Notes: a model not told the origin generated them from the sequence alone. A stretch of 64,000 bases of DNA from Phlebotomus papatasi (GCF_024763615.1 NC_077222.1:12524001-12588000); one strand, 5' to 3'; shown: positions 11,384 through 22,015, counted from the stretch's first letter. Translations and numbers: made by a program.

Positions 11384-12490
11384 TCCAAAATCCGAACGCC
11401 AAAATCACGAAAGATCAAGATCCTGAGATCCAAAATTTCCAATTTGTCAAATTGTCATAGCCACTCCCAGGGTAGCCTCCTATTTGTTCAACGCAAAGGG
11501 AAATTTTCTATGTTTTGAAAAATTATTTTATATAATTATCCAACATATAATTTAGTACTATCCAAGATTTTGACTATTCGGAATTTTGGCTTTAAGGATT
11601 TTGACTTTCGGGATTTTGGTTTTTGGAATTTTCACCTATTCGGTATTTTAGTTTTTCGTATTTTGACCATTCAGAATATTGGCTTTTCGGGATTTTGGAT
11701 TTTCAAGATTTTGAATTTTCGGGATTTTTGTTTTGAGGATTTTGACCTATTCGGTATTTTAGTTTTTCGGACTTTGGCTTTCCAGATTTTGACCATTCAG
11801 AATTATGGATTTTCGGGATTTTGGTTTTTGGGATTTTGACCTAATTGGAATTTTGGTCTTTTCAGGGTTTCGGAATTTTAACCCATTCAGAATTTTGTCT
11901 TTCGGGATATTGGCTTTCGGGATTTTAGCTTCAGGATTTTGGCTTTCGCATTTTTGGTTTTCGGGATTTTGACCTATTCAGTGTTTCAGCCTTTTCTCAG
12001 TTATATAGGTATATAGGATTTCGATATTTTGGTTTTCGGGATTTTGGTTTTTGGGATTTTGACCTACTCGGTATTTTAGTCTTTTCGAGATTTTGGGTTT
12101 CTGGATTTTGGTTTTCACGATTTTACTAATTTGGGATTTTCGCTTTCGGGATTTTGGCTCTCGGCTTTTTAGCTTCGGGGATTCGGTTTCGAAATTTTGG
12201 CTTTCGGGATTTTGACCTATTCTTTTTTTGTTAGCATTTATGGAGTTTTGACTTATTTGGTATTTTAACCTTTTCGGGATTTTGACTTTTAGGGATATTG
12301 GGTCTAGGGATTTTGGCTTTCGGGATTTTGGCTTTTCGGGATTTTGGTTTTTAGCATTTTGGCTTTCCGAATTTTGACCTATTCATTATTTTAATCTTTT
12401 CGAGGTTTTGACTTTCTGAATTTTAGATTTTCAGGATTACGATCCATTCGTAATTTAGGCTGTTCGGAATTTCGATCCATTTGGGGTTTT
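11384..12490. mobile_element. Foldback-like element B with unequal minisatellite arms
   Basis: The short left arm (11384-11455) is in AAAATCC orientation. The core is about 11456-11562. The long right arm (11563-12490) is in GGGATTTTGG orientation. The core contains GCAAAGGGAAATTTTCTATG, related to the core of element A. The arms consist of a 16-18 bp unit close to TTTCGGGATTTTGGCTT. The strong asymmetry (about 70 versus 930 bp) suggests expansion of one arm by slippage or unequal exchange. Confidence 0.6.
11563..12490 (+). repeat. Minisatellite, 16-18 bp unit (TTTCGGGATTTTGGCTT)
   Basis: Roughly fifty degenerate units. An open frame at 11570-11839 giving Phe/Gly-rich peptide (DFGF, ILVFRIL) is just translated repeat and not a gene. 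The same unit forms the arms of the element at 40432-40906. Confidence 0.85.
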
Positions 12491-12956
12491 AGAAGGATTT
12501 TATTTTTTTGAAGGGATTTGGAGTATAATTCACAAATGAGATTGTTCTCGAGGAAGTACTTGATCCACAGCAGAAGCTCCTTATTTCTAGAAACACCAAA
12601 TTAGAAAAACCACTTCCCCAATATCCTCTGCCTTGTCCCACTGTACCCCGGAATAGGGATGTTAAAGACAAAACGAAAGATGAAATATTTTCTCTTTTCC
12701 AAGAAATCTTATTCAAATTTTCTGAGCTCTTTAGGATCTTTAATTCTATTCAAAGTCTAAACACGAAAAAAATTTCCAAACATCCCTGATCTCCCTATAA
12801 GCTTATAGTCACGTGTTTAGAAATATCTCAAAGAAGTTTCCACTTATGGTCAGGCCATATCCAAGTTTCAATTTCACCTTTAATTATAATGAAATTATCT
12901 AAGGCGTAAAAGCTTCAAAAGATCTTTTATCGGTTTAAAAAGAATTCTAGTTTTCC
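12491..12956. other. Spacer, nothing recognised
   Basis: A minus-strand open frame at 12489-12716 (75 codons) shows no domain or splice evidence. No repeat partner found. Confidence 0.35.
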
Positions 12957-12960
12957 TTAA

Positions 12961-13210
12961 CCCTTAAAACAGGAGAGGGTCAAAAATCGGGGATCCGAAA
13001 AATACTTTTTTTTACATCTTATGGCCTCTACACACTAGAGAAATTTATATCCATAATGAAGAGTTTTTCCCACACGAGCGTAAGGAATTTGCTTCAATAT
13101 GGACATAAATTTCTCTAGTGTGTAAAGGCCATTAAATCAAAACGAAACTAAAGATGCCCGTAGGAAAAATTCTCTTTTCGGCCACCGGTGACCCAATCGT
13201 CCTTAATTGG
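12961..13210. mobile_element. piggyBac-like MITE split by a nested hairpin MITE
   Basis: The element is flanked by TTAA at 12957-12960 and 13211-13214. It begins CCCTTAAAAC and ends with a decayed form of ATCGTCCTTAAAGGG. The subterminal CACCGGTGACCCAATCGTCC matches copies at 41200-41341 and resembles 37420-37446 and 60524-60552. TTAA duplication plus CCC termini is diagnostic of piggyBac-type transposition. The interior is interrupted by the 110-bp element at 13022-13131. Confidence 0.75.
13022..13131. mobile_element. 110-bp hairpin MITE, TGGCCTCTACACACTAG termini, TTA duplication
   Basis: The left arm TGGCCTCTACACACTAGAGA is inverted at the right end with near-perfect pairing. TTA occurs on both sides (13019-13021, 13132-13134). 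A 3-bp TTA/TAA duplication is typical of PIF/Harbinger-derived Tourist MITEs. A sister copy of identical length lies at 57159-57268. It sits inside the piggyBac-like MITE, so it is the younger insertion. Confidence 0.85.
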
Positions 13211-13459
13211 TTAAACGTATTTTATTATTTTTTTTAATTGGTAACTTTTAATAAGTTTAGACTAAAAACTAAATTTTATGGAATAATTTAAATGATTTAC
13301 AGCATATAGAGTATCGAAAGTATCCATTAATCGATTCCAAAACAAGCCTAAAAGAGCGTATTTAAGTACTTTCAAAGTCCCATTTGTATTGTGTACGCTT
13401 TAAACCGACCGTTGATTAATTTCCAAATGCGAAATAAATTTAAATTTCGGATTTTAAAT

Positions 13460-13710
13460 CTCCGGCACACCTTTTAGATCAGAAAAATTTCATAATGTAA
13501 AAATTCTTTTCTTTCTCAAAAATTTGCATAAGTCTATCCCACTTTTTCGGTCTCAAAATTGGATTGAACTAAATTTAAATCGGTTTGATGTTCAAAAGAA
13601 GAAGAAGAGTACGAAAGAGTAGGAAAGACATACGCAAAGCTTTTATGAGAGAAAGGAACGTGAATTTTGACTTTATGAAATTTTACTGATCTGAAAGTTG
13701 TTCCTATTAG
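13460..13710. mobile_element. Inverted-repeat element, CTCCGGCACACC family, copy 1
   Basis: It begins CTCCGGCACACCTTTTAGATC and has an imperfect inverted right part (ACTGATCTGAAAG). The middle carries the motif GAAGAAGAAGAGTACGAAAG. It abuts copy 2 directly. Others occur at 41943-42183, 42370-42590 and a fragment at 44428-44576. The left terminus is clear; the right terminus has decayed. Confidence 0.65.
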
Positions 13711-13954
13711 CTCCGGCACACCTTTTAGATCGGGAAAAATTCATGAAGTCGAAATTCTTTCTTTAAAGTTTTGCATATGTCTGTCCTACTCTTTCGCACT
13801 CTTCTTCTTCTTTTGAACATCATACCAAATTGAATTTAGTTCAATCGAATTTCGGATCGAATGAGTGAGATAGACTTATGTAAATATTTCGAGAGAAAAC
13901 GGGACGTAAATTTTGATTTTACGAAATTATGTCGAGCTAAAAGGTGTACCAGAG
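13711..13954. mobile_element. Inverted-repeat element, CTCCGGCACACC family, copy 2
   Basis: The left end CTCCGGCACACCTTTTAGAT is inverted at the right end (AGCTAAAAGGTGTACCAGAG). The middle contains ACTCTTCTTCTTCTTTTGAA, the reverse complement of the middle of copy 1, so the two tandem copies lie in opposite orientation internally. No coding potential. Confidence 0.7.
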
Positions 13955-15410
13955 CCATAATGCATTAAGGGCATCACAAGTAGAAATAATTCAAGAAACT
14001 CAAATTTCATTTTAGTTTAAAATTTAAAAATTTAATTGGTTGACACATGCAGTTTTGTTTAAAACAAATTGTTAGCCCCCTAAAAGTATGACAGAAAATG
14101 TGTAATTTTTTCCTCTAGCCTGTCCATTTCAAATGCACATCGAACACCGATATCAGTGATGAGAGTCGGAGATAAAATATTGATGCGGAATTTGAATTAT
14201 TTTTCCTAGTTAAAATTGCAAAATCATTGTTGTAAAAATGTCGTAATTAAAATTCACTCTGTACATGCTTCACAAAATATCTCTCTTCCTCACCCCCTTC
14301 TGTGGACAATTTTTTTTCCCCAAATCGATACCAAACACACGCACATGCAAAACACATTGTGAAATTTAAAATAAAATGAAAATTATTTTTTCCTCCATAT
14401 TTTTTTCCCAACACACGCTGGGTGGTCTTTTCTCCCTCATTATTTGTAGGTGGGTGGGGTATAAAAAAATATATAACACAGGCCCACCCACATCGGTATG
14501 TCAAAGCAGCAAAATCACAGCCAATCGATTTCAATTTTAATTCACGGAGAAAATGCAGACGATGTATTTTCTGCGGACGCCTATACATTTTTTTTTTGTA
14601 TTTGCATAAATCACTTGTATACATAAATTATTGAACAAACAGAAATTAATTGCTTCGTCAATTATTAAAATTACATCGATGGGATGTAAAAGTGGCCAGG
14701 AGGAAGGGATTGCAGTGCAAATAGTACCTTTCCACATATTTGTTGGAATAAAAAAAAATCAACCATCCATTTATGCCCCTCCTCTCACATCCTCTCAAAT
14801 TAATATTTTAATCCACTCGCATTTTTTTCTATGGCACTGTATTAAAATTAAAGCAATATGCGAGTATCATTAAAATAATTCCATCATTTATTTATTCTTT
14901 TCAGCTTTCAATCGGATTTTCCCTAATTAGCTGAAAATAAAATTTAGTTTATAAGAAATTCCACGAATTAATGAATTGCTGTTACATTTTTATTTTTAAT
15001 TCGACAGTTTTAAAAAATGTGTCACAATAAATTAAATCCAATGAATTTCCTCTAATCAATATAAAAATTAATTTATAAAAAAACATAAACATCTATTAAT
15101 AGTTATAATTTATTTGTAAAAAGTAGGTTTCTCTGCAATGTAACTCAGAGATCAGTCTCGATTTTTTTTTAACGCTGCTGAGGCTCTTGGTACGATCCTT
15201 GGTCGAGCAACGACCACTCACTATTAATTATTATCCTGTCAATCGCAATATTTCAAACAATATGCCACTGGTGTAAAAAGGTAAAAGTTTAATTAAATTT
15301 CAATATAATTAACTTTTTGAAAATTCGTTAATTTTTCATTGATTTAATAATATAAATCCCTTATAAAAAGAAATATTTAAAAAATGATTTTACATCAAAT
15401 TCAGCAATAT
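13955..15410. other. Single-copy island (14.2-14.9 kb) with AT-rich flanks
   Basis: A 125-codon minus-strand frame (14247-14624) and an overlapping plus frame (14422-14634) both lack recognisable motifs and are judged fortuitous. No second copies in the window. From 14890 to 15410 the sequence is very AT-rich. Confidence 0.4.
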
Positions 15411-15416
15411 AAAGCA

Positions 15417-15632
15417 CTAGAAGAAAGCGCGCTAGTTTCAGATGTCTGAAGCTTCGAACAATTAATTTTTTAATGTGCATCAAATGAAGTTAGCCCATTA
15501 TAACCTTACATTTTTATACCTTGTCCAATTCCTCAAAATTCCAGAAAAGAGCTGTGGCAAATCCATTAAAAACATAGAAAAATAGTTGTCCAAAGCTTGA
15601 GTCATCCGAAGGTAGCGCGCGTTTCCCAACCC
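15417..15632. mobile_element. MITE, GAAGAAAGCGCGCTA termini, copy 1
   Basis: The left end GAAGAAAGCGCGCTAGTTTC is matched by an inverted, diverged right end (GTAGCGCGCGTTTCCCAACC). The subterminal AAGCTTCGAACAA pairs with TTGTCCAAAGCTT. It is followed about 125 bp later by a second copy. The GCGCGC is conspicuous in such AT-rich DNA. Confidence 0.65.
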
Positions 15633-15758
15633 AATTTCTAAATACTTTACCTTCAAAAATCAAAAAATCATTCAAAGACGATCCGTGCGAAACTTGTAAT
15701 GTTCGATATTTCCATTTCATAAAATGATAACGGCGAAGCAATATGATTCCAAGGCTTA

Positions 15759-15973
15759 GGAGAAAGCGCGCTATCGAACGACTCAAGTTTCAGACAATTC
15801 AAATTTTTCTCTATGTTCCTTATGGATTTCACCCACAATTTTTTTCTGAAAATTTGAGGCACTGGACTAGCTATTGAAATATAATATTATAATGGGCCAA
15901 ATTCATTTATAATACATTGAATAACAAATACTTGTTCGAAGCTTAAATCATCAGAAGATAGCGTGCTTTCCCC
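15759..15973. mobile_element. MITE, GGAGAAAGCGCGCTATC termini, copy 2
   Basis: The left GGAGAAAGCGCGCTATC is inverted at the right (GATAGCGTGCTTTCCCC). TA flanks both ends (15757-15758, 15974-15975). The subterminal TTCGAAGCTTAAATCATC pairs with a GACTCAAGTTTC-like left segment. Confidence 0.75.
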
Positions 15974-16012
15974 TATTACAAGTTCATTGTGTCAAAATTA
16001 CATTTCACCACT

Positions 16013-16068
16013 GAGAGAAATCCGAAAAAGTTAAAATAACATTCCGGAAATGTTAATTTTACCCTGCA
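16013..16068 (+). repeat. Transposon terminus shared with 54480-54537
   Basis: A 55-bp segment beginning CACTGAGAGAAATCCGAAAA and ending in GTTAATTTTACC is present in inverted orientation at 54480-54537. The conserved block includes the palindrome TTCCGGAA. It looks like one end of a DNA element; I could not identify the partner end nearby. Confidence 0.55.
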
Positions 16069-16367
16069 GTATTAAATCCAGGTTTAAAACCTTATTTTTT
16101 TCTTTATAGTTTATTTTACCAATTATTTTTTAACTATTATAAAAAATAAATACTTAAAGCAAGAGAATTTGTGAAATTAAATTCACGCTGAGCCATAATT
16201 TTACGCATGCATTTGCTTGATTAAGATATGTTTTTACTAAATTTAAATAATTATTTTAAAAAACATTCCTGAAGCTTCCTATTAAATCATATAAAACTTA
16301 TTGAGAAAATACAGCCCAAGTAGCATAAACTAGTCCATATACGGTAAATTTTAGTACTTACTTACTT

Positions 16368-16670
16368 ACTTAAGGGGCGCAACAACCAAATACTGTTCTT
16401 GGCATGACTCAGGACCCGTCGCCACTCGAGCCTATTACGCGCCACTGTTCTCCAATTCTGCACCCCTAATGAGCTGGCGTCCTGGTCCACGCCGTCAGTC
16501 CATCTGAGGCTAGCTCGGCCTCGTTTCCTCGAAGCATAGAGTCAGGCTGGATAATTTTCATCATTGCGCACCAGATGACCAGCCCACCGGAGCCTATTGA
16601 GGGGTATTTGCTTGACGACAGTTACCTCTCGGTGGTGCTCATACACCTCATGGTTGTATAGGCTCCGGAA
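16368..16670 (-). pseudogene. 3' end of a LINE reverse transcriptase ORF
   Basis: The minus-strand translation contains RLRWAGHLVRND, then KRGRASLRWTDGVDQD, LGVQNWRTVARNRLEWR and SHAKNSIWLLRPLK. This is the W-x-GH / GR-x-x-RW-x-DGV / NWR-x-x-A-x-x-R signature found at the C terminus of RTE-like endonuclease-reverse transcriptases. At least one stop interrupts it. The 3' side ends in a TAAG run (plus-strand ACTTACTTACTTACTTA at about 16359-16374), a typical LINE tail. Only the last 90 or so codons are present. Confidence 0.8.
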
Positions 16671-16759
16671 TCGTCCTTTCTAATAAGTATTCCTTAAGAT
16701 CAATAATAGAATCCCCGATTTTAGGGCTCCCTCCGGTTGAGGTTTATACTATACTAATT

Positions 16760-17035
16760 TGAAGGTATGCAGTGACAACTTTAAGATAAAATCGTTTGAA
16801 ATTCGAAAATTTGAAGTTCGAAATTCAAATTTCTGTCATCCTGAAATTCTACAAAACCTACACAAAAATTCACTTTCTACAGTAATCGTTTATACACTGT
16901 TGTTGAAATTTTTAACGATTGAAGTGTCAAAAATACCGAAAATTCGAAATAGAAGAACAGCCAGCGCTAATACGGCGAATATGTGAACTTGAATTATAGA
17001 CATTCAGTCGATTTTCGAATAGGTTTGGCTTGGGT
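16760..17035. repeat. Dispersed repeat, second copy at 54620-54848
   Basis: Phrases such as ATCCTGAAATTNNACAAAAC, ACACTGTTGTTGA and GATTTTCGAA occur in the same order in both copies. This copy supplies the empty site for the GGGTGG element at 54851-55762: it reads straight through 'cgaataggtttggcttggg', whereas the other copy is split at that TA. Nature unknown. Confidence 0.7.
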
Positions 17036-17430
17036 TTGAACTAGCTTTGTGTCATCGACTTGTTACTGATCAGAGTCATTCTTTCCATTCACAGCTGAAA
17101 CTCTATTCTCCAATGATGTCTTGGATAAAAGGTGAATAAAATTTTGTTTGCGCAAAATGTAATTGATGTTCGATAAATTCAAGATCAATTTCGATTTTCC
17201 AAACTTCAGTTTCGCACAAAGTTGAGAAAATCTATCAGAGGGATCATAATGGAACAAGAATATTATGAGTGCTATTTCTTTGTTGGTAACGATATCTCTT
17301 GAGACACTTTTAACGATAAGTAAAAAGGTTTTTCTTTGGCTTTCGAAATCGATCTTCGAATTTGGTGTTCTTACACAAATATGACTTAGTTATATCTCAG
17401 ACCGTTGAAAGTCAAATGATTGAATGTAGG
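17036..17430. other. Spacer with short repeat similarity
   Basis: Around 17248-17365 phrases such as AAGAATATTATGAGT and TTTTCTTTGGCTTT resemble 41620-41835, suggesting a decayed dispersed repeat. No gene seen. Confidence 0.35.
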
Positions 17431-17431
17431 T

Positions 17432-17648
17432 AGAGGGAACGGAGCAGAAATAGATACAGATTAAATTAGACAGTAGGATGTTATAATTTGCCTTAGAAGA
17501 AATGTTGAAGAAATCACTATGTATTTTAAGTAAATACCTCCCTTCGTATTTATTAAAATATTTAACGAACTAATCAAAACATTTTTTTTTTTCAAATTAA
17601 ACACAATAAATAAGTAATATGCTGGGTACTTCTGTCCCACTCTCCCTT
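17432..17648. mobile_element. Diverged MITE of the GGGGAGACCGGGGCA family
   Basis: The interior (GATGTTATAATTTGCCTTAG and onward) matches that of the clean copy at 29537-29751 in the same order. The ends are decayed (AGAGGGAACGGAGCAGAAAT on the left, CTTCTGTCCCACTCTCCC on the right). Confidence 0.65.
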
Positions 17649-17754
17649 AATCGTCAAAAATTAATGCAAAGTCAGAATTTCTAATGGAGGAGCTTTTCGA
17701 TGATCGTCGATTTTAATCAGAATGTATTGAATATTATTGTCAGAATGTAGTAGC

Positions 17755-18150
17755 ACTGCTCAGCCTAGATGAGTTAGAAGAAGAAAACCCATCCTGACAA
17801 AGACAGTTCTAAGAAAACGGTACCAATCACTGTTCAGCTGAAGTGGTGACTCTGCAGGATGCTGTAACGGTGGCTAACCTCAAGTTATGATATCGCTATA
17901 GTTCCGCTAGATGGGGTTGTGAGTGCTCAGTGAGTTATTCCGATAACACAATCAAATCGACTTTTCTGTAGGTCTTCATTAGTGAAGCGAGGAGGATACC
18001 AAATACGTGGCTGTCTTGGAATGAGCGATGGGGCATGCTTCCCAGAGGTTAGCGAAGAAGGGTGCCCCAGCATGTTCTGGTGTGGAACTCTAATAATTCT
18101 TGCTAGAAGAATGTTATCAGTATTAAGACGTTTATACATGCTTTCCCCAC
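17755..18150 (+). repeat. About 400-bp dispersed repeat R400, copy 1
   Basis: It shares an ordered set of phrases with 28885-29215 and 37870-38205: AGACNNTTCTAAG, ACGGTACCAATCACTNTTCA, GGTGACTCT, and a later GGNATGNGCNANGGG. No inverted ends or target duplication are evident. A retroposon or a decayed coding fragment of a retroelement is possible. It is more GC-rich than its surroundings. Confidence 0.6.
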
Positions 18151-18226
18151 TCCCTCCAACCCTCTCACACTGAAATGCTCAAGTTCAAAGGTGCCCCACT
18201 TCCCCCTATCTAATATTTGGTAAAGT

Positions 18227-18403
18227 AAGGGAGGGCTTTTAGGCTTCGCACACACCCTGAATTCGAACGCTTTATATTTTTCCCATCTTCCTTTAATGAA
18301 TCTGACCTTACTTTTTCACGAAATATGTGACTTGGGACCAGCCGTTAAGATTGAGTTAGATATTTCAGACAGCCAGAGTGTGTGCGGAGCCTGGAAGCAT
18401 TCT
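18227..18403. mobile_element. Short MITE, GGGAGGGCTTTTAGGCTTCGC termini
   Basis: The left GGCTTTTAGGCTTCGCACAC is inverted at the right (GTGTGTGCGGAGCCTGGAAG). The subterminal TTTCCCATCTTCCTTTAATG is shared with 44630-44650 and (inverted) 45915-45935. Relatives are at 36347-36569 and 44578-45957. Confidence 0.65.
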
Positions 18404-18446
18404 CTTTCTCTGTGTAGATTGGCATCATTATCATTCGGCGCTTAGG

Positions 18447-18720
18447 GGAATCAGTGGCCCAATAGGCAAGACCGTTGGCTCTTGGGCAAAAAGATTCCCC
18501 GGCTCGACTCACTGTTGTGAGTTCGGGTCCCGCCTGGTGCAAAGATCTGAATGTCTGATTTAGGTAATTTTCACATGTAAAAATAACGTAATAAAATGCA
18601 CGGCCTTCGCCCAACATTCCGGGAGCATAGAAGAAGCATTCACATCACGAGAAGGTGCTCCTGGGCGGTCTATAATGGACTTCGCAGATTCTTCCAACAC
18701 GGAATCAACAACAATATAAC
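18447..18720 (+). mobile_element. tRNA-derived SINE
   Basis: It has a pol III A-box-like TGGCCCAATAGGC at 18455-18467 and a B-box-like GAGTTCGGGTCCC at 18519-18531, both close to tRNA promoter consensus. The spacing is about 50 bp, longer than in most tRNA genes. No cloverleaf can be closed cleanly, so it is a SINE head, not a functional tRNA. The body continues with AAAGATCTGAATGTCTGATT and an A-rich part. The 3' boundary is uncertain. Confidence 0.65.
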
Positions 18721-19560
18721 ATAATATTATGATTGCATTGTAACAAAAGTATCTCGATACGATTAATAATAATTGGCCACTTTTCTGATCCTTAATTTTA
18801 TTAATTGTCAAACATGTTATATTTATGGTCACCCTGACGTCAGCAATTCGACACTAAACTTATATTAATTTTATAGGTAATAAGCAAGTAAAAGTTCAGT
18901 CATTCTGCTGACAGAGCAATTTAGTCGTTCAAATGACGTTTTTATGACCCACTTTCGTGCTTGTAGTCATGTTTTGCTACTTGGGATCTGACTTGTTAGA
19001 CTTGTTTGAAACAAATAAAGAATATACTCAAATTATTCCTATTGTTTTTCTCTTTTCTGCATTTAATCAAAGTGTCCTAATATTAAACTCATTCTGCAAA
19101 TAAAAATTAATGAACAAAACATCAGAAAAGTTTAAAGTTACCGTTCATTTTAAATTTGATTGTGATTTTCATAATAAAACCCAAGTGGAGCGATAAAAAA
19201 ATTTATTCTTGTTTTATCTGTTTTATATTGTTAATCAGAGATTTTCAAACTATTTATTAAATAAAATGTTTATCCATTAGATAATTGGTAAAAGTCATAA
19301 ATTGACCGTTATTTTTGAATTTAAATTTGACTGTAAATGTTCTGTCAAGTGTAATAATTCAAATTCAATTTTTGTCTGTTTTATTTAAACCATTGAGCAG
19401 GAGTATAAGGACTTTGAAACTTTTCTATTGCATCAAATAAAACAGAAGTAAAAGGTACTAACCTCTGAATTCGACAATATATAGTCTTGTGACCCATAGT
19501 TCCTCTAGCGAATAAAAATAAATTATCCCCCTGGATGAACATAAATCTCCGAAAATTTTA
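18721..19560. other. AT-rich spacer, nothing recognised
   Basis: Scattered ATAAAAC phrases, but no gene, clear inverted repeat or copy elsewhere in the window. Confidence 0.35.
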
Positions 19561-21350
19561 CGCTGAATGGAAATTACTCAAATAGACTATGGGGAGAAAA
19601 ACTAATAAAGATGCCAAATATTCACATGAAGAATTCTTCTTTGACTCAAATAAAAGTTTCAAAGTTTTTTCTTCTGGCAAGAGTTGGGGATGTTCTTTAA
19701 TGAGAATCCTCTGGATCTACCCCATCCTTTTGTTTTTTTTTTCTTCTGAAGGAATAACCAGTAAGATGGAAATTTATCCCTCGATTTTCTTTTGGATTTT
19801 TAGGACCTGGGGATGAGTCTTGTTCACCCTTTGGCCCAAAACTTCATCGAATTTGCGTGTTTTCTTATCGCAAAAAGTGAAATGAGGTCAATATTTGGAA
19901 GGACATATTGAGAGAAGTTTCCTAATACTTTTTTTTCTGCCTGGTTCTTGCTCAAACATTACATGATTTCCGTACTTTAGCCCGTAGAATGAGGGTGGAA
20001 GAAAAACCCCCGAGAAGAAGATCCACATAATTTCCATTTAAGGGAGCTCCCATCGATGATACAAGTTATCCAATCACCAATCCAACACTCATTTTTGGCC
20101 AGTCAAGAGGAGAAATACACAAAAATCACCCTCTAAGTTTCTTAGCTTTTCCTGAATTGTATTGATTTCACCCTCCAATGTCTTTTCCCTACCCGAAAAA
20201 CGAAGAAAAAAAAAACTCAAAGCATTTATCTGGAAATTGTACGAGGGTCTTCACGGAATTTCCTTCCATTTCTTCTGATCCTTGTGCAATCTTTCAGGGT
20301 ACCAACATGAGGACACGTAGGATGAGTGAGAAAAAATTGATGGGGTTTCCCATTTTCCCCCAATTACTCCAAAATACTCTCCATGATGAATTTCTTTTGC
20401 CAGAACTATGGAGCGAGTGAGGAAATATTTGAGATTTTCCTATGAAGAATTGCAACGATTTATCCCAGATGGAGGAGAAACAGCCTTAAATTAATTTGAA
20501 TCAAATAACCATCAGCACATAACCTAATATTGTGACATTCACTGTCAGATTTCTGACACCCAACGAACAGTGAAATTCAATTTGAATTGCCAGTTAGATT
20601 CCTGAAACGACCCTAAATACAGAAAAAGTATCAAATTTTTTCCCCGTGAAACCTAAGATTTTGTCAATTATGTGCCCCCAAGAAGAAAATTCACGGAGAA
20701 AAGTGTGTGGAAATGGAAGTGGTATCAATGTGAGTGTAACAAAAACACACCACTCGTGCAAAAACACATACAATTCACATTTAATTCCATTTAAGTGATT
20801 ACACTTTGCGCTCTCTGATATTCCCTCCTTCGTCCTTTGCCACAACGGACACTTTCCACAAGTGGTGGTTGTGTATTTTCCACATTGGGAAAATCTGTGG
20901 GGTAGGTAAGGGGCAAATAACGAATGGAAGTGACTTTCCCAGAGTCGAAGAATAGTGAAATTCAGTTATTCACTTATGTGGTTTGAAGATTTGTCACAGA
21001 TTGTGACAGTTGAATTTTTAAATGTTGAAAGGTGGGAGAATAAGAAGAGTAAAAGTAATCAATTACTGTGACATATTGGTCAGAACTTCAGACCACATGA
21101 AAATCTTCGAGTATTTAATTGTTCATTCAGTAATGGAAATGGAAACTTTACAACAGGCGTGAGTGGATTCAATAGAGCTGTAAAATTTCAATAAGTACGC
21201 TCCTTGCATAAATAATTTAAAGCCTTGTTCTTGGACCAACTGACATTCATATTGTAATACTGCAGTCACGTCATGCGTCCATCCGGTCGCAGTATTTCCG
21301 ATTTAGTTAATATTAATGTTTAACTTGAATCACAAAAATAGGGTCAGCCC
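19561..21350. other. Single-copy island, no recognised gene
   Basis: Balanced composition between 19560 and 20930, without repeats. Plus-strand frames 19589-19816 and 20178-20420 start with ATG but have no recognisable motif. The latter is preceded internally by an acceptor-like TTTCAG at about 20293-20298, which is weak evidence. Probably intronic or intergenic. Confidence 0.4.
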
Positions 21351-21353
21351 TTT

Positions 21354-21965
21354 TAGATGAAGTGCTCATAATTTTGGACAAGGTGCTTATAAGCATCAAT
21401 GTTCCAAGCTTAAAGTCCGATATTTTCAATACAGTCGAGTTCCTCAAAATTGAACTCCTCAAATTTGAATGACGGTTGTGTTCAAAACGTAAAATTTAAG
21501 GTTATGTGAAGAAAGTTTTGCGTGGAGTCTGAATTAAAACTATTTTTCTCTGGTGTTTCTTCAATATTTTTGTATTATATTAACTTCCTCAACAAATTCC
21601 ATTTCTTTCACAATATATTAAATTGATATATTCTCTAAAATAATCTTTCTTAAACTTGGGAAAGTGTTTTTCACATGAATTCCGTTACGTTTTTGAAAAT
21701 ATTGTTCAAATTTGAAGAGTGAGAAATGTCATCTATACCCCCCAAATGTTCAAATTTGAGGAACTCTACTGTACTAATCAATTTTTTTTATTACTTTCTT
21801 TTCAGAAGGATTGTTTAGAAACTTGAAAAACTGTTCATTGTTTTTATTTATACTAAAATTAGTCTTAATACGTATAAAAATTAATTGATATGTTAGAGTT
21901 AAGTTTGACTGTAATTTTGGACACCTTGTTTGTAATTTTGGACACTTTATTGTAATTTTGAACAG
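21354..21965. mobile_element. Decayed element of the TTTTGGACA family, split by a nested MITE
   Basis: The left part has CATAATTTTGGACAAGGTGC. The right part has repeated GTAATTTTGGACA phrases in inverse arrangement. The right interior (AATCAATTTTTTTTATTACTT) resembles 24905-24950 and, inverted, 34040-34070. It is therefore related to the elements at 24841-25245 and 33710-34137. It is interrupted by 21432-21771. Confidence 0.5.
21432..21771. mobile_element. 340-bp MITE, CAGTCGAGTTCCTCAAA termini
   Basis: The left CAGTCGAGTTCCTCAAA is inverted at the right (TTTGAGGAACTCTACTG). TA flanks both sides (21430-21431, 21772-21773). The CAGT start fits Tc1-like termini. No coding sequence. Confidence 0.85.
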
Positions 21966-22015
21966 CTAATCTACTTCAATAGAATGCCCATTTTTCTATA
22001 TTGCAAGAATCTATC

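Noticed and set aside
11570..11839. 89-codon Phe/Gly-rich plus-strand frame
   Set aside because: Entirely within the 16-18 bp minisatellite; composition reflects the unit.
18447..18545. Functional tRNA gene
   Set aside because: A and B boxes are too far apart, no clean cloverleaf, and the sequence runs into a SINE-like body.
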